Assembly: GCF_036321145.2 (NCBI RefSeq)
Contig: NC_086232.1
Location: 12,238,630-12,302,629, forward strand
Reading direction: 5' to 3'
Length of the DNA: 64,000 bases
Origin: Pelmatolapia mariae
Taxonomy: Eukaryota > Chordata > Actinopteri > Cichliformes > Cichlidae
The notes below the pieces were generated by a model, which saw only the letters and a list, made by a program, of their open reading frames with translations, was not told the origin of the DNA and made no database searches. The position numbers were made by a program, and so were the translations under genes. Of the stretch, positions 36,492 through 48,879 are shown in pieces (the stretch's first letter is position 1; each line of letters opens with the position of its first letter).

Positions 36492-37314
36492 TGGTATTTC
36501 CATTACACTGTGTGCAGACTGAGTCTCCAGCTGTTTCAGGTCCAGTCCTGGTGGACATGTTGTGGGAGAAAAAAGGAGAATGAATGTCAAAAATCAACAT
36601 CTGTCTAACAGGAATGACTGACTTGTGTGAGTGTGTCAGCAGACAAACTACATTCAATTTTAACACCATCTCTTCTTTATTTATCTTTTTTTCTCTCAAA
36701 AATGAGCCCTCTAGTGAAGAATTGATGTATTGCAGGAGGTTTCTCCATTTCATACTGATTTTACCTTTGAATTTTTTGTTTTCTACTACTTATTAACATT
36801 CTCTGGCTTTATTACTATTCTCTTTTTTATTCACTTTTACATCCCATGTTAAACATCTGCTATGACCACATTTAATTAAATTTTCATTACAAAAAAACTA
36901 AACAGAAAAGAAGTTCAACCTGCAGACATGATAACTTGATGTTTTAATTTCTGAAAGAAACCAACTTAATGTTTTTACTTTTAAAAGTGCAAAGCCAAAG
37001 GATACTAAAACACAATTTTAGTATCTTTATAAAAGGACAAACATAATTTTATAAATTTTTATAAAGTTGTGCTATTTTTTGTCTTGTGTTATGTTTCACA
37101 GGACATTTTTAACACATGCAGTTCATTATTAGATATGTTTGAATGGAAAAGCTCAGGCATTTCTATATTTCTGTTATTCCTTTCTGTATTTTATGTTCCA
37201 GTACAGAGAGTACAAACACTGACAGATGTAGCAGGTTTGGTGTCTCTGCTATGATACTGAACTCATTTCAAGGGGAAACGATCCCTTTAAATCACCATGG
37301 TAACAAACTCTTCT
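36492..37314. other. 3' flank of Ig-3, duplicated at 45.2-45.9 kb
   Basis: No gene. The interval 36584-36750 is repeated at 45240-45395, and 37060-37310 at 45665-45915. It represents the 3' UTR and downstream DNA of the receptor unit. Confidence 0.6.
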
Positions 37315-38329
37315 TCAGTGAGCAGGCAGTGGCTCGATGGTGGAGTAGAGGTCAGCTGTGTGGCTGTCACTGAAGTGCAGTCTGCTGTAGTGATGATCAT
37401 CCTGCTCTGCTGACTTATACATGACATCAGGGTTCATCTGAGGAGACAGTTATTATACATTCATATTAAACTGCATTAAACATTTCATTGTTCTATCAGA
37501 ACATTATAAATAATCTGTTTGTAGGTCTGCGCTGATAAAAGTTTGTTTATTGGCTCATTAAAAAACATTTTTAAAGAACCTATTTAAATAACAGGTTTTC
37601 ACAGGTTTTGATGTAGTTGAATTCAGAGAGATCTGATGTTTACCATCAGTTATATCATGACTGTTTAATATCCAGTCAATTACAAAACCAACATATGAGA
37701 CTGATATGAATCTATTGTGTTGTAAGAACTGTGGATGTAAAGTTTCTATCAAATGTGATACCATGATAAACAGGTTTGTCAAATAAAAATCAGTGAGAAA
37801 TCATGTAGCTCCACAGAAACATGATCCAGGCCCTGTACCATGAATAAAATTCAGCATAACCAGGGTATCTTTGTGTTATCTGGATTCACCCTAACACTGG
37901 CAATCAGGTGAAAGTTAACTCACTAACTTAGTTTCTCCTACGCATTCACATGAAAGGGGCTTTCACAGATCAATTACTTTTCTTCCACATAAAACAATCC
38001 CCATTAGTGTCGCCTGCTCCAGAGAAGTTATTAAATGGTGATTAAAAACCTATAAAGAACATAACAAATATACCAGTAAAATGCAACAGCTGTTTGGTGA
38101 GATTTAGAGATTAATGCTTCAGTCGATTGTTAATCTGGTGATTTAGCACACAGAGACGTAAAATCTACATTTTAATTCCAGTAAATTATTTAATGACTAA
38201 GTGCGCTCTCAGTACTAATATACTCTCAGTTGCTGTATATTTTTAAGGAGATGTTGCACATTAGAGCTCTGAAACTCTGAAGCTGGATCCATTTAAACAC
38301 AGAAGCTTTCTAATAAAGAAGACCTGGAA

Positions 38330-38820
38330 ATTACTTCAGTTTCTCTGGACGTAGCGTTTTCAGTGGGAAAAATGTTTCATCACTCTTCCTCAATCTTAGC
38401 TGACTGCAGGTTTCCCCAGCCTTATTAACAGTGTATTTGTATAATGACTGACACCACTGACTAACAATGGTCTGCAACGTCAGATTCATGATCATTAATA
38501 TGCAAGATGTCATGACCATTGCTCAATGGCCATGAGTACCATTCAGAGAGTTGGGGAATGGCTGCAATCACAGCAATGGTGTACCTTTAGGACCCCTCCT
38601 CGAATTACTCCTGCAAGCCTGCAAATAAGATCTTCAGTTAAGGGCCTCCAAGAAACAAAAATTCTCCAGAATGCACAGAGCCAGCTGCTTAATGAACAGA
38701 GGAGACACAGACTTTACCATTAACATGCTAAAAATCAATAGAGGAGCAGCTCAGACAGACATAAAAAGCTTCTAAATGAGAGCACTCTTTAAAAAGGGCT
38801 TGAATTCACTGACAACGCTC
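38330..38820. repeat. Degenerate retroelement-like repeat
   Basis: The stretch 38340-38420 (ggacgtagcgttttcag, gaaaaatgtttcatcact, tgactgcaggtttccc) is related to the arms of the palindrome at 50296-50523. From memory such sequence is common at ends of fish Penelope-like elements. No intact coding sequence. Confidence 0.4.
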
Positions 38821-40320
38821 GTCTAGCACAGCATGAAAAGTCTTAGACCAGGCAACAAAAAAAGTTTGGTCAACATTTTGTACATTGGGAACACCTGCCA
38901 AATACGGGGAGTGTCCTCAGTGGGAAGAATAGAGAAGGATGCAGTTTTGTATTTGTTTTTTTAATCTGTCCTGTTCAGCAGTTGTAGCAAGATGAATTAT
39001 GGTCTGAATTTTTTGTAGTGCAAAGAGGAGCACTGTAAACTCTCTGTAGGTGTCTCTTACTACTGCTTGTGTTTTATTTCTTTACTTTATTATTCATAAA
39101 ATATTATTATCCAGTGGATATTCTGATGGAACAGATGGGGTAAAGGCCAGATTGGCAAAAAAAAAAAAAAAAAAAAAATCAAACCAGAGAAATAGAATGT
39201 CTGTTCGTCAGTGTTTGTCAGAGAACGTACTTGAAAAATTAGGGTGAGCTTGTATAGCTCCATTAGAATCATGGAATAGAATCATTAGAATCATTTGCTC
39301 CTCTGCTAGCTTTGCTGTTGAGTTGTTACTGCCTCTGTTACTCCATTCGTAGTGCTACGCTTTGTTCCATTCATTCCCCCTGGTGTCCATCTAATAGTTT
39401 TGGATACCAGGAGGTGTAAGTTTGTTACTTTTGTAGAGATAAATAACTGGTTTTAGTTTGTTTTTGGAAGAGCCACTTTTTCACCATGTCTTCCACTCAA
39501 TAGCACCACTGGAAGTCTTGTATGGCCCTTTGTGTTTGTTTTGTAGCAACAATAAACATCATGACTCACCCACAGAGACTTCAGGGGATCTGAGATCCTC
39601 GTAGCCTTTGACAGCACAGGAGTATGTGACTGCTTCCTCACTGCTGAGCAGCTCTTGGTACCAGGGAGACCAGTCCTCATAGAGAAACTCTCTGTTCTTG
39701 TATCAGATGTAGGCTGCAGGCTTTTCAGTCAGAGGACAGCTGCTGCTGCACATCAGTGTTACTGTCTGTCCCTCTGTGGCAGGAATCACCTTTACCTGCA
39801 GCTCTGAGAGGATGATGGAGAACAACTTATACAGTGATGTCATTTGGAAAATAATAAATGAGTAAAAGTCACTGTACCTGCAACAACTTGTAGAGTAATT
39901 CCATTGAGCCAACAGTTTCCTGGACTGTCTGTAGTCTTCATACAGCAGTAAGTGTTTGCATCACTCTCTCTTAGATCATTGATGGTTAAAGTTGGGTTTT
40001 TCTCTTCAGACATGTTGTATGTTACACGTTGTCCATCCACAGAGAGCTCACTCTGAACATACTCTGATCTATTCAAGTGAACCATTTGCTGCTTGAAGTC
40101 AGATGTTGATGTGAGCAGTGCAGATCCACTGATGAACCTTTGAAAGCACCGATCCTCTTTTCCCCTCCATTAATACCTTTAACACAAACTTTCATTAGTA
40201 AACAAAATTATTACTGGTACTCTACTCTAAAGTAATCAAGTAACAATATGATATCTACTGCTACACTTACCTCTTTGGAGCATATTTAATTATCTTTGCT
40301 AGTAATTATAGATTAGTGAT

Positions 40321-40442
40321 AGAATAGAATAGAATAGAATAGAATAGAATAGAATAGAAAGCCTTTATTGTCACTATACAGTCATATTGTAAGATACAGA
40401 TCAGATACAGATTAATTAATTAATTAATTAATTTAAAAAAAA

Positions 40443-40515
<73 letters not shown>
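40321..40515. repeat. (AGAAT)n and (GT)n microsatellites
   Basis: A run of agaat pentamers at 40321-40360 is followed by a short LINE-tail-like sequence, a (TTAA)n run at 40413-40431, and a long (GT)n tract at about 40446-40514. It lies in intron 1 of Ig-3. Confidence 0.85.
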
Positions 40516-41291
40516 GGGGCGGGGAGGGGGGGGATCTCCCTCCCTCAGAGTCTAATCTTCTCCTGTGGTTAGTCAGTCTCAGTCGTTAATCCCTAGTTGC
40601 TGTAGCAAACAGAGTCTTTATTTGTAGTTTATCTTTTGTTTGCTTCTTTTAGTGTTTCTTTTTACTTTGCTTTTAGTTTGCTTTCTCAGCCAATAAAGCT
40701 GCCACTTTCAGTTAATTATTCCATCTCTGAGTCCTGCATTGGGTCCTACCCCTGCTCACCGCACAGCTCACCTTGGCAAAGATTCCTGTTTGGTTGCTGT
40801 TTAGTTTTCCCTGAAATGCTTTAACACAACATTCATTAGCAAATGTGTGCTAATGTATCTTGTTTACACACCTTTCTACTCTGTGCCAACCATTCAATGA
40901 TGGTAAAATTGCACAAGAAAAGATCGTAATCTATTACTTTAATACATTTCAAGAGCTCATCAAAGCAGAAAATTTTAACATCCTCTTGCTTAACAGTGAA
41001 TCACGTTTTCTTACAACCTTTAATAACTTTCTGGATTTTTTCTACAATTGAAACATTTTTACAGTCTTCAGTCATCATCAGAAGAAGAAATAGTAATTCC
41101 TACGTGAGTGGTACAGAATGAAACCCAGAAACAAAAATCCAACTTCTGCAAACATCATGACTGAATCAATTACTAATGAAAAAGTTGATTGTATCAGTCT
41201 TTACAGCTGAATATTCTCACAGGAAAGGCTGAAAACAGAACTAATGTCAGTGGGCTTAAAGATAAACCACATGCAGCTTTAACACAATTAA

Positions 41292-41304
41292 CACTTCCTC
41301 TTTC
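41292..41304 (-). promoter_or_regulatory. PU.1/ETS-like site upstream of Ig-3
   Basis: Minus-strand GAAAGAGGAAGTG lies 134 bp upstream of the Ig-3 ATG. An AGATAA element (about 41260) lies between it and the gene. The same pair is present at 33500-33545. Confidence 0.48.
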
Positions 41305-41489
41305 ATGATGGTTTTTAGAAGGAAGACCCCTAATTAAGACCTTTATAACACAGCAGCGTAAATTCACTTCCGGATATTTTTAACAACATTCTTATCAATT
41401 TTATAATTATTATTAACATTAAATAACAGTTTATTTTTTATACTGTCTATCAGGCAAGTATTTTGTTTTAGAGCACAAGGTACATAGTT

Positions 41490-42540
41490 GTTATTTTATT
41501 TATTTCTAGTCGTATGCAGCAGCACAGCTCTCCCAACTGCTGTGCACCTTTTTGTGTTTGTGTGGGTTTTTTTAGATGTCATGTCCATTCAGTGCAGGCC
41601 CTTCTATCTGCCTCGTGGGCTAACATCAGCTTATAACAGTAGTAGTTATAATTGTTTACATCCACCCAATGCTAACATCAGCTCAACACTCAACCACCTC
41701 CAACTTATTATCATTAAACAGCAGAGAGAGCACCCAGAGGGCATCCATATTGTTGCTGGGAACATGTTTGTGGAATAAATTCCACCAGCATGTTAAGTTT
41801 CCTACCAGGGGGGATCAGGACACTGGACCATGTGTACAGCAATAACCAGCAGGCCTACAGACAACCTGACCACCTCTCTCTGCTCCTCATCCCTGCCTAC
41901 ACCCTCCTCAGGAAACAAACCCCTCCAAGCACCTGGGTCATTAAAACATGGCCAGATGATGCTCTCATCAAACTACAGGACTGTTTTGATCTGACAACCT
42001 GATCCATTTTCAAACAGCAGGACCTGGAGACTGTCATTCACTCTGTTCTTTTCTACATTAAGTGCTATGTAGAGAATGTGACAGTAACCAAAACCATCAG
42101 GATTTTTTCTAAACAAACACCTTGCAAGATGAATGAATAATAGGTTCTGATCAGAACTTGCAACTCAACCTTCAGGCTGAGGAACAGTTCAGGAGGAGAC
42201 TGAGAGGTGAACCCCAAGAGAGCTGCTGGCCTCAACGACATCCTAGGGGCTGTGCTTAAAGTCTGCACAGACCAACTGACAGGGATCCTCACCAGGCTGT
42301 TCAGCCTTTCCCTGACTGGAATAGAAAGCCTCGATGACTACAGAGGTGAAGGCTATAGGTCTGTGTTTCAAGCAGATTGTCTCTCAACACACTCCCTTGA
42401 CCCCCAATACCATAATCTCAGACATCCTCGCCACCAAACTTTACCAGTTTAATACCAATCCCCCTGCTGCTGGATCAAAGATTTCCTTACTAACTGGCCT
42501 TAATCACTCTGATCCCCAAACATATACTACTCACTGACGG
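41490..42540 (+). mobile_element. Non-LTR retrotransposon fragment, sister of 33.7 kb copy
   Basis: Endonuclease-domain pieces are readable (CLHPPNANISS and HPEGIHIVAGN at 41655-41765), then the linker (DHVYSNNQQAYRQPDH at about 41820) and a shortened reverse-transcriptase region. Frames are broken. It shares the end point and flanks with 33660-34650, which marks a duplication and not two separate insertions. Confidence 0.62.
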
Positions 42541-43975
42541 TGAGTATAGATTCAGATCAAGTAGAGCAACATCAGTGGCATTATTTAAAAAAGACGTGTC
42601 ATCCTGTTATCCCACAACCCCATACCCTTGTGACTGTCTGCTCCCCAACCAACAAACAACAAGACAAAACTTAACATTTCAACATAAAAAAACAACAAAG
42701 AAAGAACAATATAATATCCACAGCTGCACCAAAGAGTAAAATAGTCTGATTTAATGCTCAGCTCACATGAAATAATTATTTTAGGTGATTTTAACATCCT
42801 TAAATGTGTGGTAGGAGATGTCGTCTTTGTCATAGACATAAATTATTTGCCATGATTGGAATTTTTAAACTATTTCCATCAAAATATGTTATCAGGATCT
42901 GTCAGAAGCAAAAGAAACAAAAATATATTTTACATTAGTTAAATATAAAGTATATTGTTAATTTAAAGGAACTGTCTTTGGAACCATATGATCAGTGTAT
43001 TGTACATTACAAACCTATATAGTAGATTACAACTGACAATAAGTATCGATATATGTAAAAGCAACTCAACACCTCATACAATATTTAAATCAAAACACTG
43101 CAACTACAGCCTAAAAATGCAATAAATTAACATAGTACTACAATGTGGTACTGTACAGTAGATGTGTCAGATTACACAAACTGTTACCCACTTCAATATA
43201 TTTTTAATGGTTCATTTCAAAGTTTATGAGAATGCATAATTTTTTGAAAGATATAATTACACACTAACATATTTATGTATATTTATGAGAACAATTTTCT
43301 TCTTTTTTCTGTAAAAAAACGACTGACTGCACCTTTACAAACGTTTGCTCTCACCTGATGTAGTGGTGATGCAATATTACGTTTCGCCAGTAGATGGGAG
43401 TAACGGATTGGATAAATGAGTGAGTAGCACAGTAAACATAACAGAAGCAAGAAACCACAGTGGCAACAGAGAGAAGGTCAGGTGTACATGTAAAAGGTAA
43501 GCTTTTGAGTTTCTTTCGATAAAGTCTGGAAACATGGGGGATCCCAAGTTTCAGACTTTCTTGATACAGCTGATCACAGACTTCAGCTGGGCCAACTACG
43601 CAACCTCACTTTTTGCAAATGCACCCATGTTTTCATACATGTAGAATTTGATATGGAGTTATAAGTCCCCCTTAAAAAATGTAAATTACTTACATAAAAA
43701 CATACATGAAAAATAATTAGTATTTCTTAAATATTTTTTTAGGAACAATGTTGTTCATTTATTTTGATTTGGCCATCTTTAAGGTGTGTTTCTCTTTAAA
43801 GGTATTTCCATTACACGGTGTGCAGACTGAGTCTCAGGAGGGCCGGTCCTGGTGGACATGTTGTGGGAGACCCAGATGGATCTGTATGAGAAAAAAGGAG
43901 AACCTCTAGTCTCTATCAAAAATACACGTAAACAGCTGTGTAGTTTTCTTTCTTTTCTCATACCTCACAAAGGTC
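42541..43975. other. Right copy of duplicated non-coding block
   Basis: Paired with 34651-36185. No gene is present. Base 43396 region reads CCAGTAGATGGGAG, one mismatch from the CTCF core. The interval 43800-43975 contains fragments also seen at 36485-36590. Confidence 0.55.
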
Positions 43976-43979
43976 AGAG

Positions 43980-45105
43980 GGTCAGTCAGAAAACACAGGG
44001 TCAGGGATCCATCTCTTTGGCAGGAATCCCCTTTACCTGCAGCTCAGAGAAATATAAATAAATAACATTCATATACTGATTATTAAAGCAATTTTTTTTT
44101 ATTTGGTAAAACCAATGTACCTGCAACACATAAAATCTGCTTTGCTGACAGTTTTGTGATTTGTCAGCAGTTTGTCTGCAGCAGTAAAAATGTTCACTGC
44201 TCTATGTTAGACTGTTAGAGTGACGTTCCTTTCTGCTTCCATGATGCTGTACATAATAGGATCACTTTATTTCTTGCAGTGGGATGTTGATCTGAGCAGG
44301 GCAGATTCACTGATGAACTTTTGAAGAGTAAGAACAACATTGAAAAGGATGTCTATTTCAATAGCAGGAGTTAAATTCTGGAATGAGTTAAAAGAAGAAA
44401 TAAAGGTCAGTAGTGATATAAACCAGTTTAAAATAAAATTCAAAAAAGAAATTTTAAATAAGTATAAGAATGAAGAAAATGTAATTAACCCAAGACAGCA
44501 GTTAAATTGATGTTTATTTTCTTCTGCAAATTAGCAAATCTAAATATAGTTTTAGTTGAACATGAGAAAATATTTTTTGTGATGTTGTGTTCTAAGTTGA
44601 AGGCATTGTATACGTTTTTGTTGTTCAAATTTAGATGATGAGGATGTAAACCTGAGGGGGTAGGGCTAAATATGTATATACTTCTGCCTACTCCTTTTCA
44701 AACAACTGCATGGAAAGATTTTATGAAATGTTGGTGAATGTATATGTTTGAAATAAAAATGAACTGAACTGAACTGAACCTTTCAAGGCACAGATTCTGT
44801 TTTGTTTTCCCAGAACACCTTTAACACAGCATTTGAATAACAAACATTACTGTTAAGGATTAGAATCTGGTACTTTAATACACTTGAGAGTACATCACAG
44901 CAAGTGAAACAACAGGTGAAAATCTGTTAACAGTAAATTTCCTGTTTTCTAAAATAATTTCATAACTTTTGCATTTACATTGAAGCTACAGAATTCCAGA
45001 AACATCATGACAGTCATCATGAGGAGGAGAAACAAATTATTTCTACCTGAAAGACACAGAATGAAACCCCAAAACTAAGCCTCCACCTTTGGCCACCATC
45101 ATGGC
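43980..45105 (-). pseudogene. Ig receptor relic r3 (5' half)
   Basis: The stretch 44015-44050 is the start of a C2 exon with its acceptor (gcaggaatcccctttacctgc). The stretch 44118-44338 plus 44778-44825 is a decayed V exon split by a retroelement. The stretch 45046-45105 is a signal exon with an indel, so its frame slips (MMVAKGGGLVLGF then off-frame). A PU.1-like site at 45326-45338 remains. All are non-functional. Confidence 0.65.
44339..44778 (+). mobile_element. Retroelement 3' fragment inside a V exon relic
   Basis: It interrupts the V-exon relic. The left junction reads gatgaactttt and the right junction actgaaccttt after a (gaact)n tail, so a short tgaac-ttt target duplication flanks it. 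The repeated tail is typical of LINE or LINE-mobilised insertions. Confidence 0.5.
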
Positions 45106-46379
45106 TGCTATATGTTTTTACTCTTAATGAGAAAGGTGGTTGTATGTTGATTAACATTATTATGATAAATGGCTGATTACTGGTAGTACATATTTCATAA
45201 AACTCATCAGAGATTAGAAAATATCAAAACCACGAATAAATGTCAGAAACCAACATCTGTCTAACAGGAATGACTGACTTGTGTGAGTGTGTCTGCAGAT
45301 AAACTGCATTCAGCTTTAACATCATCACTTCCTCATTTATCTTTTTTTCTTCCTCGCAGATGAGCCCTCTAGTGAAGAATTGATGTATTGCAGGTTTTTC
45401 CACTTCATACTGATTTTACCTTTGAATCTTTTGTTTTCTATTACTTATCAACATTCTCTGGATTTTTTTTTTCACTTTTATAGAGGAGCCCAGTTAAACA
45501 TGTGATATGACCACATTTCATTACATTTTCATTCCCAAAAAATAAATAAATAAAATAAGTTCCTGCAGACATGATAACTTTGATGTTTTTATTTCTGCCA
45601 GAAACAGTCAGTTTTACATTAAAAAGTGCAAATCAGCCAAAAGATACTAAAACACAAGAACACACATCCTTTTATAAAGTTGTCCTATTTTTTTGTCTTG
45701 TGTTATGTTTCACAGGACATTTTTAACACATCCAGTTCATTATCAGACATGTTTGAATGGAAAAGCTCAGGCATTTCTCTATTTCTGTTATTCCTTTCTG
45801 TATTTTATGTTCCAGTACAGAGAGTACAAACACTGACAGATGTAGCAGCTTTGGTGTCTCTGCTATGATACTGAACTCATTTTAGACACAAAAACATTAC
45901 GGGGAAACGGTCCCTTTAAATCACCATGGTAACAAACTTTTCTTTAGGAGCAGGCAGTGGCTCGATGGTGGAGTAGAGATCAGCTGTGTGGTTGTCACTG
46001 AAGTGCAGTCTGCTGTAGTGATGATCATCCTGCTCTGCTGACTGAGCTGAGATATTTTCATACATGAGGTCAGGGTTCATCTGAGGACACGAGACAGTTA
46101 TTATAAATTCATATTAGTGCTGCTGTATATTTTTAAGGTGATGTTGCACATTAGAGCTCTGACACTTTAAACTGGATCCATTTAAAGACTGAAGCTTTCT
46201 AATAAAGGAGACCTGGAAATCACTTCAGTTTTTTGACAGTTAAAAATAAATTAATAAAATTAATTTGGTTGGTTGAACAGGTGTTCTTGGTGTGTGTTCT
46301 GTGTTCTAGTAGGTGCAGTTCAAATCAGAATAAAGCATAAACCATTTTATAATTTTTCTGCATTGTAAAATTAATAAAT

Positions 46380-46718
46380 TGTCACAACAATTCAACACAC
46401 AGTTTGCGTTTTATATGCAGCACATACAAGTGGGCATTTTGGGTTGTTTCGACCAAAATACTAACTTTTCCTCTACAATGCCTGATATCCACTTAAGAAG
46501 ACATTATACTGCCACTCTTCTATTGAAATGTAAAGTGAATGTCCTCATATGGGGATCTCTTTTTCTCAGAAACAAAAATGAGGTAAAAGAAAAAACAAAA
46601 ACAAAAAAAAAAATCACATAATTCTTTGTTTTTTCATTCATCAGGTCCCAATCAGCCCAAATAGCAAAGAGAAATTAAAGATGCATGCCATGAAAAAGTT
46701 CGGGTCTAAGGAGGTTAA
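46380..46718. mobile_element. Second piggyBac-type MITE copy, inverted
   Basis: The right end gggtctaaggagg is followed by TTAA (46715-46718). The interior (atgcatgccatgaaaaagtt, gtcctcatatgggga, cctgatatccactta) mirrors 36190-36487 in reverse orientation. The left end is degraded. Confidence 0.6.
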
Positions 46719-47323
46719 ATGCATTATCAGCAAAACCAGCCTCAGACCTGTTTTTGATCTCGATTAGACATCAGCAGGTATGAAATTATCACTTTCTAAA
46801 CAATCATTTAGTAGCATTTAGTAGAATTTAGCATCACCATTCCTGGTTTCCTGCGATAGTAGTAGGGTCTAAAGTTTTTCAAGGTCTTCGAAAAGTCTTT
46901 GCATTTCCCTGAAAAGGATCAGTTAGAATACAGATTTTTTAGAGGACTCTTATTTTTTGACTGTTGGCTGCAAACAATTTTAAGACACTTCCATTGTTCT
47001 ATAAGCATTAATATGTGATCCTGAAAAAGAGCACCTGTTTCTACCTGTAGACCTTAATTTAAATTCACACATCAACAAAGTACTATTATTGAATTGTATT
47101 TACATATAAAGTAATTATTTTCTTTATTTGATAATTTCTTGATAATTTCTTTACTTTTATTCTTTACTTTTATTTTAATAAGCCTGATCATTTTTACCTG
47201 AACCTTTTTACCAGCTTTTCTTCCTGTCTGCAAATGTTGCGCAGCATTTCTGATCACACTGCTAAAAATACTGACACATTAATTCAGTACATTTAATACG
47301 AAAATACTGTACATTGCAATCTG

Positions 47324-47327
<4 letters not shown>

Positions 47328-47390
<63 letters not shown>
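47328..47390. repeat. (CA)n microsatellite
   Basis: About 30 uninterrupted CA dinucleotides between the tail and juxtamembrane exons of r4. Confidence 0.95.
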
Positions 47391-47395
<5 letters not shown>

Positions 47396-48879
47396 CTGAT
47401 GGAGAATAAATTATCATTCAGATCAAGAGAAATAGGACAGACGAGGAGTTGTTCTTGTTTGAATCCTGTTTTGTACCTGCTGTTTGTTGTCTGAAGTTTC
47501 CCTTCTTGGAGGCTGACTGGAAGTCCTCTTTTTTCTATTGCACAAAAATAAATGAATAAGTCAAGAAACATGGCAGTAAAAATAACAGGATCAATTTAAA
47601 AAAGAAAAAAACCCAAAAAACAAAACATGTGTTTACCTAACACACCAGCAGACAGTGAGAAGTATTGAAACCAGCAGAGCTGTAGAAACTCCTGCAGCTG
47701 CTGGTGTCCATGTTCCTGTGATACTTTGGACAGTGAGAGTCTTTGGAGCAGAGCTGATATCTTTGTTGGTTTTCACAGCACAGGAGTAGCTTCCTGCATT
47801 CTCCCTGCTGACTGGGTCTAGGATCAGATGTTTGTTCTGGTTCTCTCTCGGGGTCAGAGGTCGACTGTTCAAGTACCAAATGTAGTTTGTGTTGTCAGTC
47901 AGAGGACAGCTGGTACTGCAGGTCAGTGTGACTCTCTGACCCTCTGTCACCACTGCAGAAGGACTCATCTTCACTCTCAGCTCTGAAAGAGGAACATTGT
48001 TAAAGAAACCTTTCAGGATTCAAGTGAGCTTGAGTTTTAAATGAGGCTTGAAAACAAAAATCAGCCTTTAATCCTTTTGTTCAGTGGTGAAACACAATTA
48101 ATTATTAAAGCAGTGTACTTAAGTTTTTGTGTAACTTTATATTCTACTATCTCAAATTATTATACATTTTACTCTTCAACATTTATCTGACTTCTTGGTG
48201 TGTCTGGTATTAAAACCATTGTTATAAAAATACTTATAATAACTTATAAATAACTTATAACTTATAAATTTAATAATTGAAATATTCAGAAAAAACAGGG
48301 ACAGCAAAACTACAAATGATTAATATGATTCACGGCACCCCAGTGTGAAATACCAAACAGTTGTCAAAATTAGCTAAGCACATACAGGAAAAACTCTGAC
48401 AGTGTTTTTATTTATTTAAATTAATTTCTTGAAAACATGTAAATACTTTCAAGGTGTTTCTGTGTGCTGATACTATATTCATGACATCTGAATACTTCTT
48501 CCACCTCTGCTCCTGTTCAGACATTAATGAGTAAAGTCTGCTGAGTGAGGAGTTTAGATTTACCTGTGACAATCAAAAAGACTCCAGGCAGATCAGACTG
48601 TGTCCATCCTTCATGATCTTTGTTGAATCTGAATGTGTATCCTCCTGAGTCATTCTTCTTCAGGTTGTTGATGGTCAGGATGTGTTGGTTCAGGATGTGT
48701 TGGGGATTCATTGCATTGAATATTCTTGAGTCACCTTTCTCACTCTCTATGTGTTAATATACCTCTCTGCACTGAATCATACTTGTTATTAATTAAAAAT
48801 AGCCATTCTTTTTTAACATTAGACATTTATTAATGATAATTTATACCCATTTCAAAGGTAATATATTGTAAACCGTAAT

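Larger units (their letters stand above)
37315..41158 (-). pseudogene. Ig-3: truncated Ig receptor, pseudogene
   Basis: Exons in order: signal peptide 41104-41158 (MMFAEVGFLFLGFILYHS), V Ig 39878-40176, C2 39570-39803, tail 37315-37437. The half-V, second C2, Siglec-like V, C2/TM and juxtamembrane exons are all missing. The V exon has lost about 7 bp after WFT, which shifts the frame to a stop, and its first cysteine is Gly (RIGAF). The C2 exon has TGA at 39703-39705 in place of the conserved Ig tryptophan. The tail lacks six residues (18 bp) relative to the 45.9-kb copy. The rest of the C2 exon is nearly identical to the intact genes, so the copy arose or was converted recently. Confidence 0.8.
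45916..48711 (-). pseudogene. Orphan 3' half of an Ig receptor (r4), exons intact
   Basis: Siglec-like V fragment 48564-48711, C2+TM exon 47637-47982, juxtamembrane 47477-47534, tail 45916-46080. The last three have proper acceptors, donors and phases and join without a stop. The tail contains LMYENI, a strict ITIM, plus YSRL and YSTI. The V fragment is cut in the middle of the domain, and no half-V, second C2, first C2, first V or signal exon is found between 48.7 and 54.3 kb. It cannot make a receptor alone. Splicing from another copy into these exons is conceivable but unproven. It could also be an allele-specific deletion or an assembly join. Confidence 0.7.
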
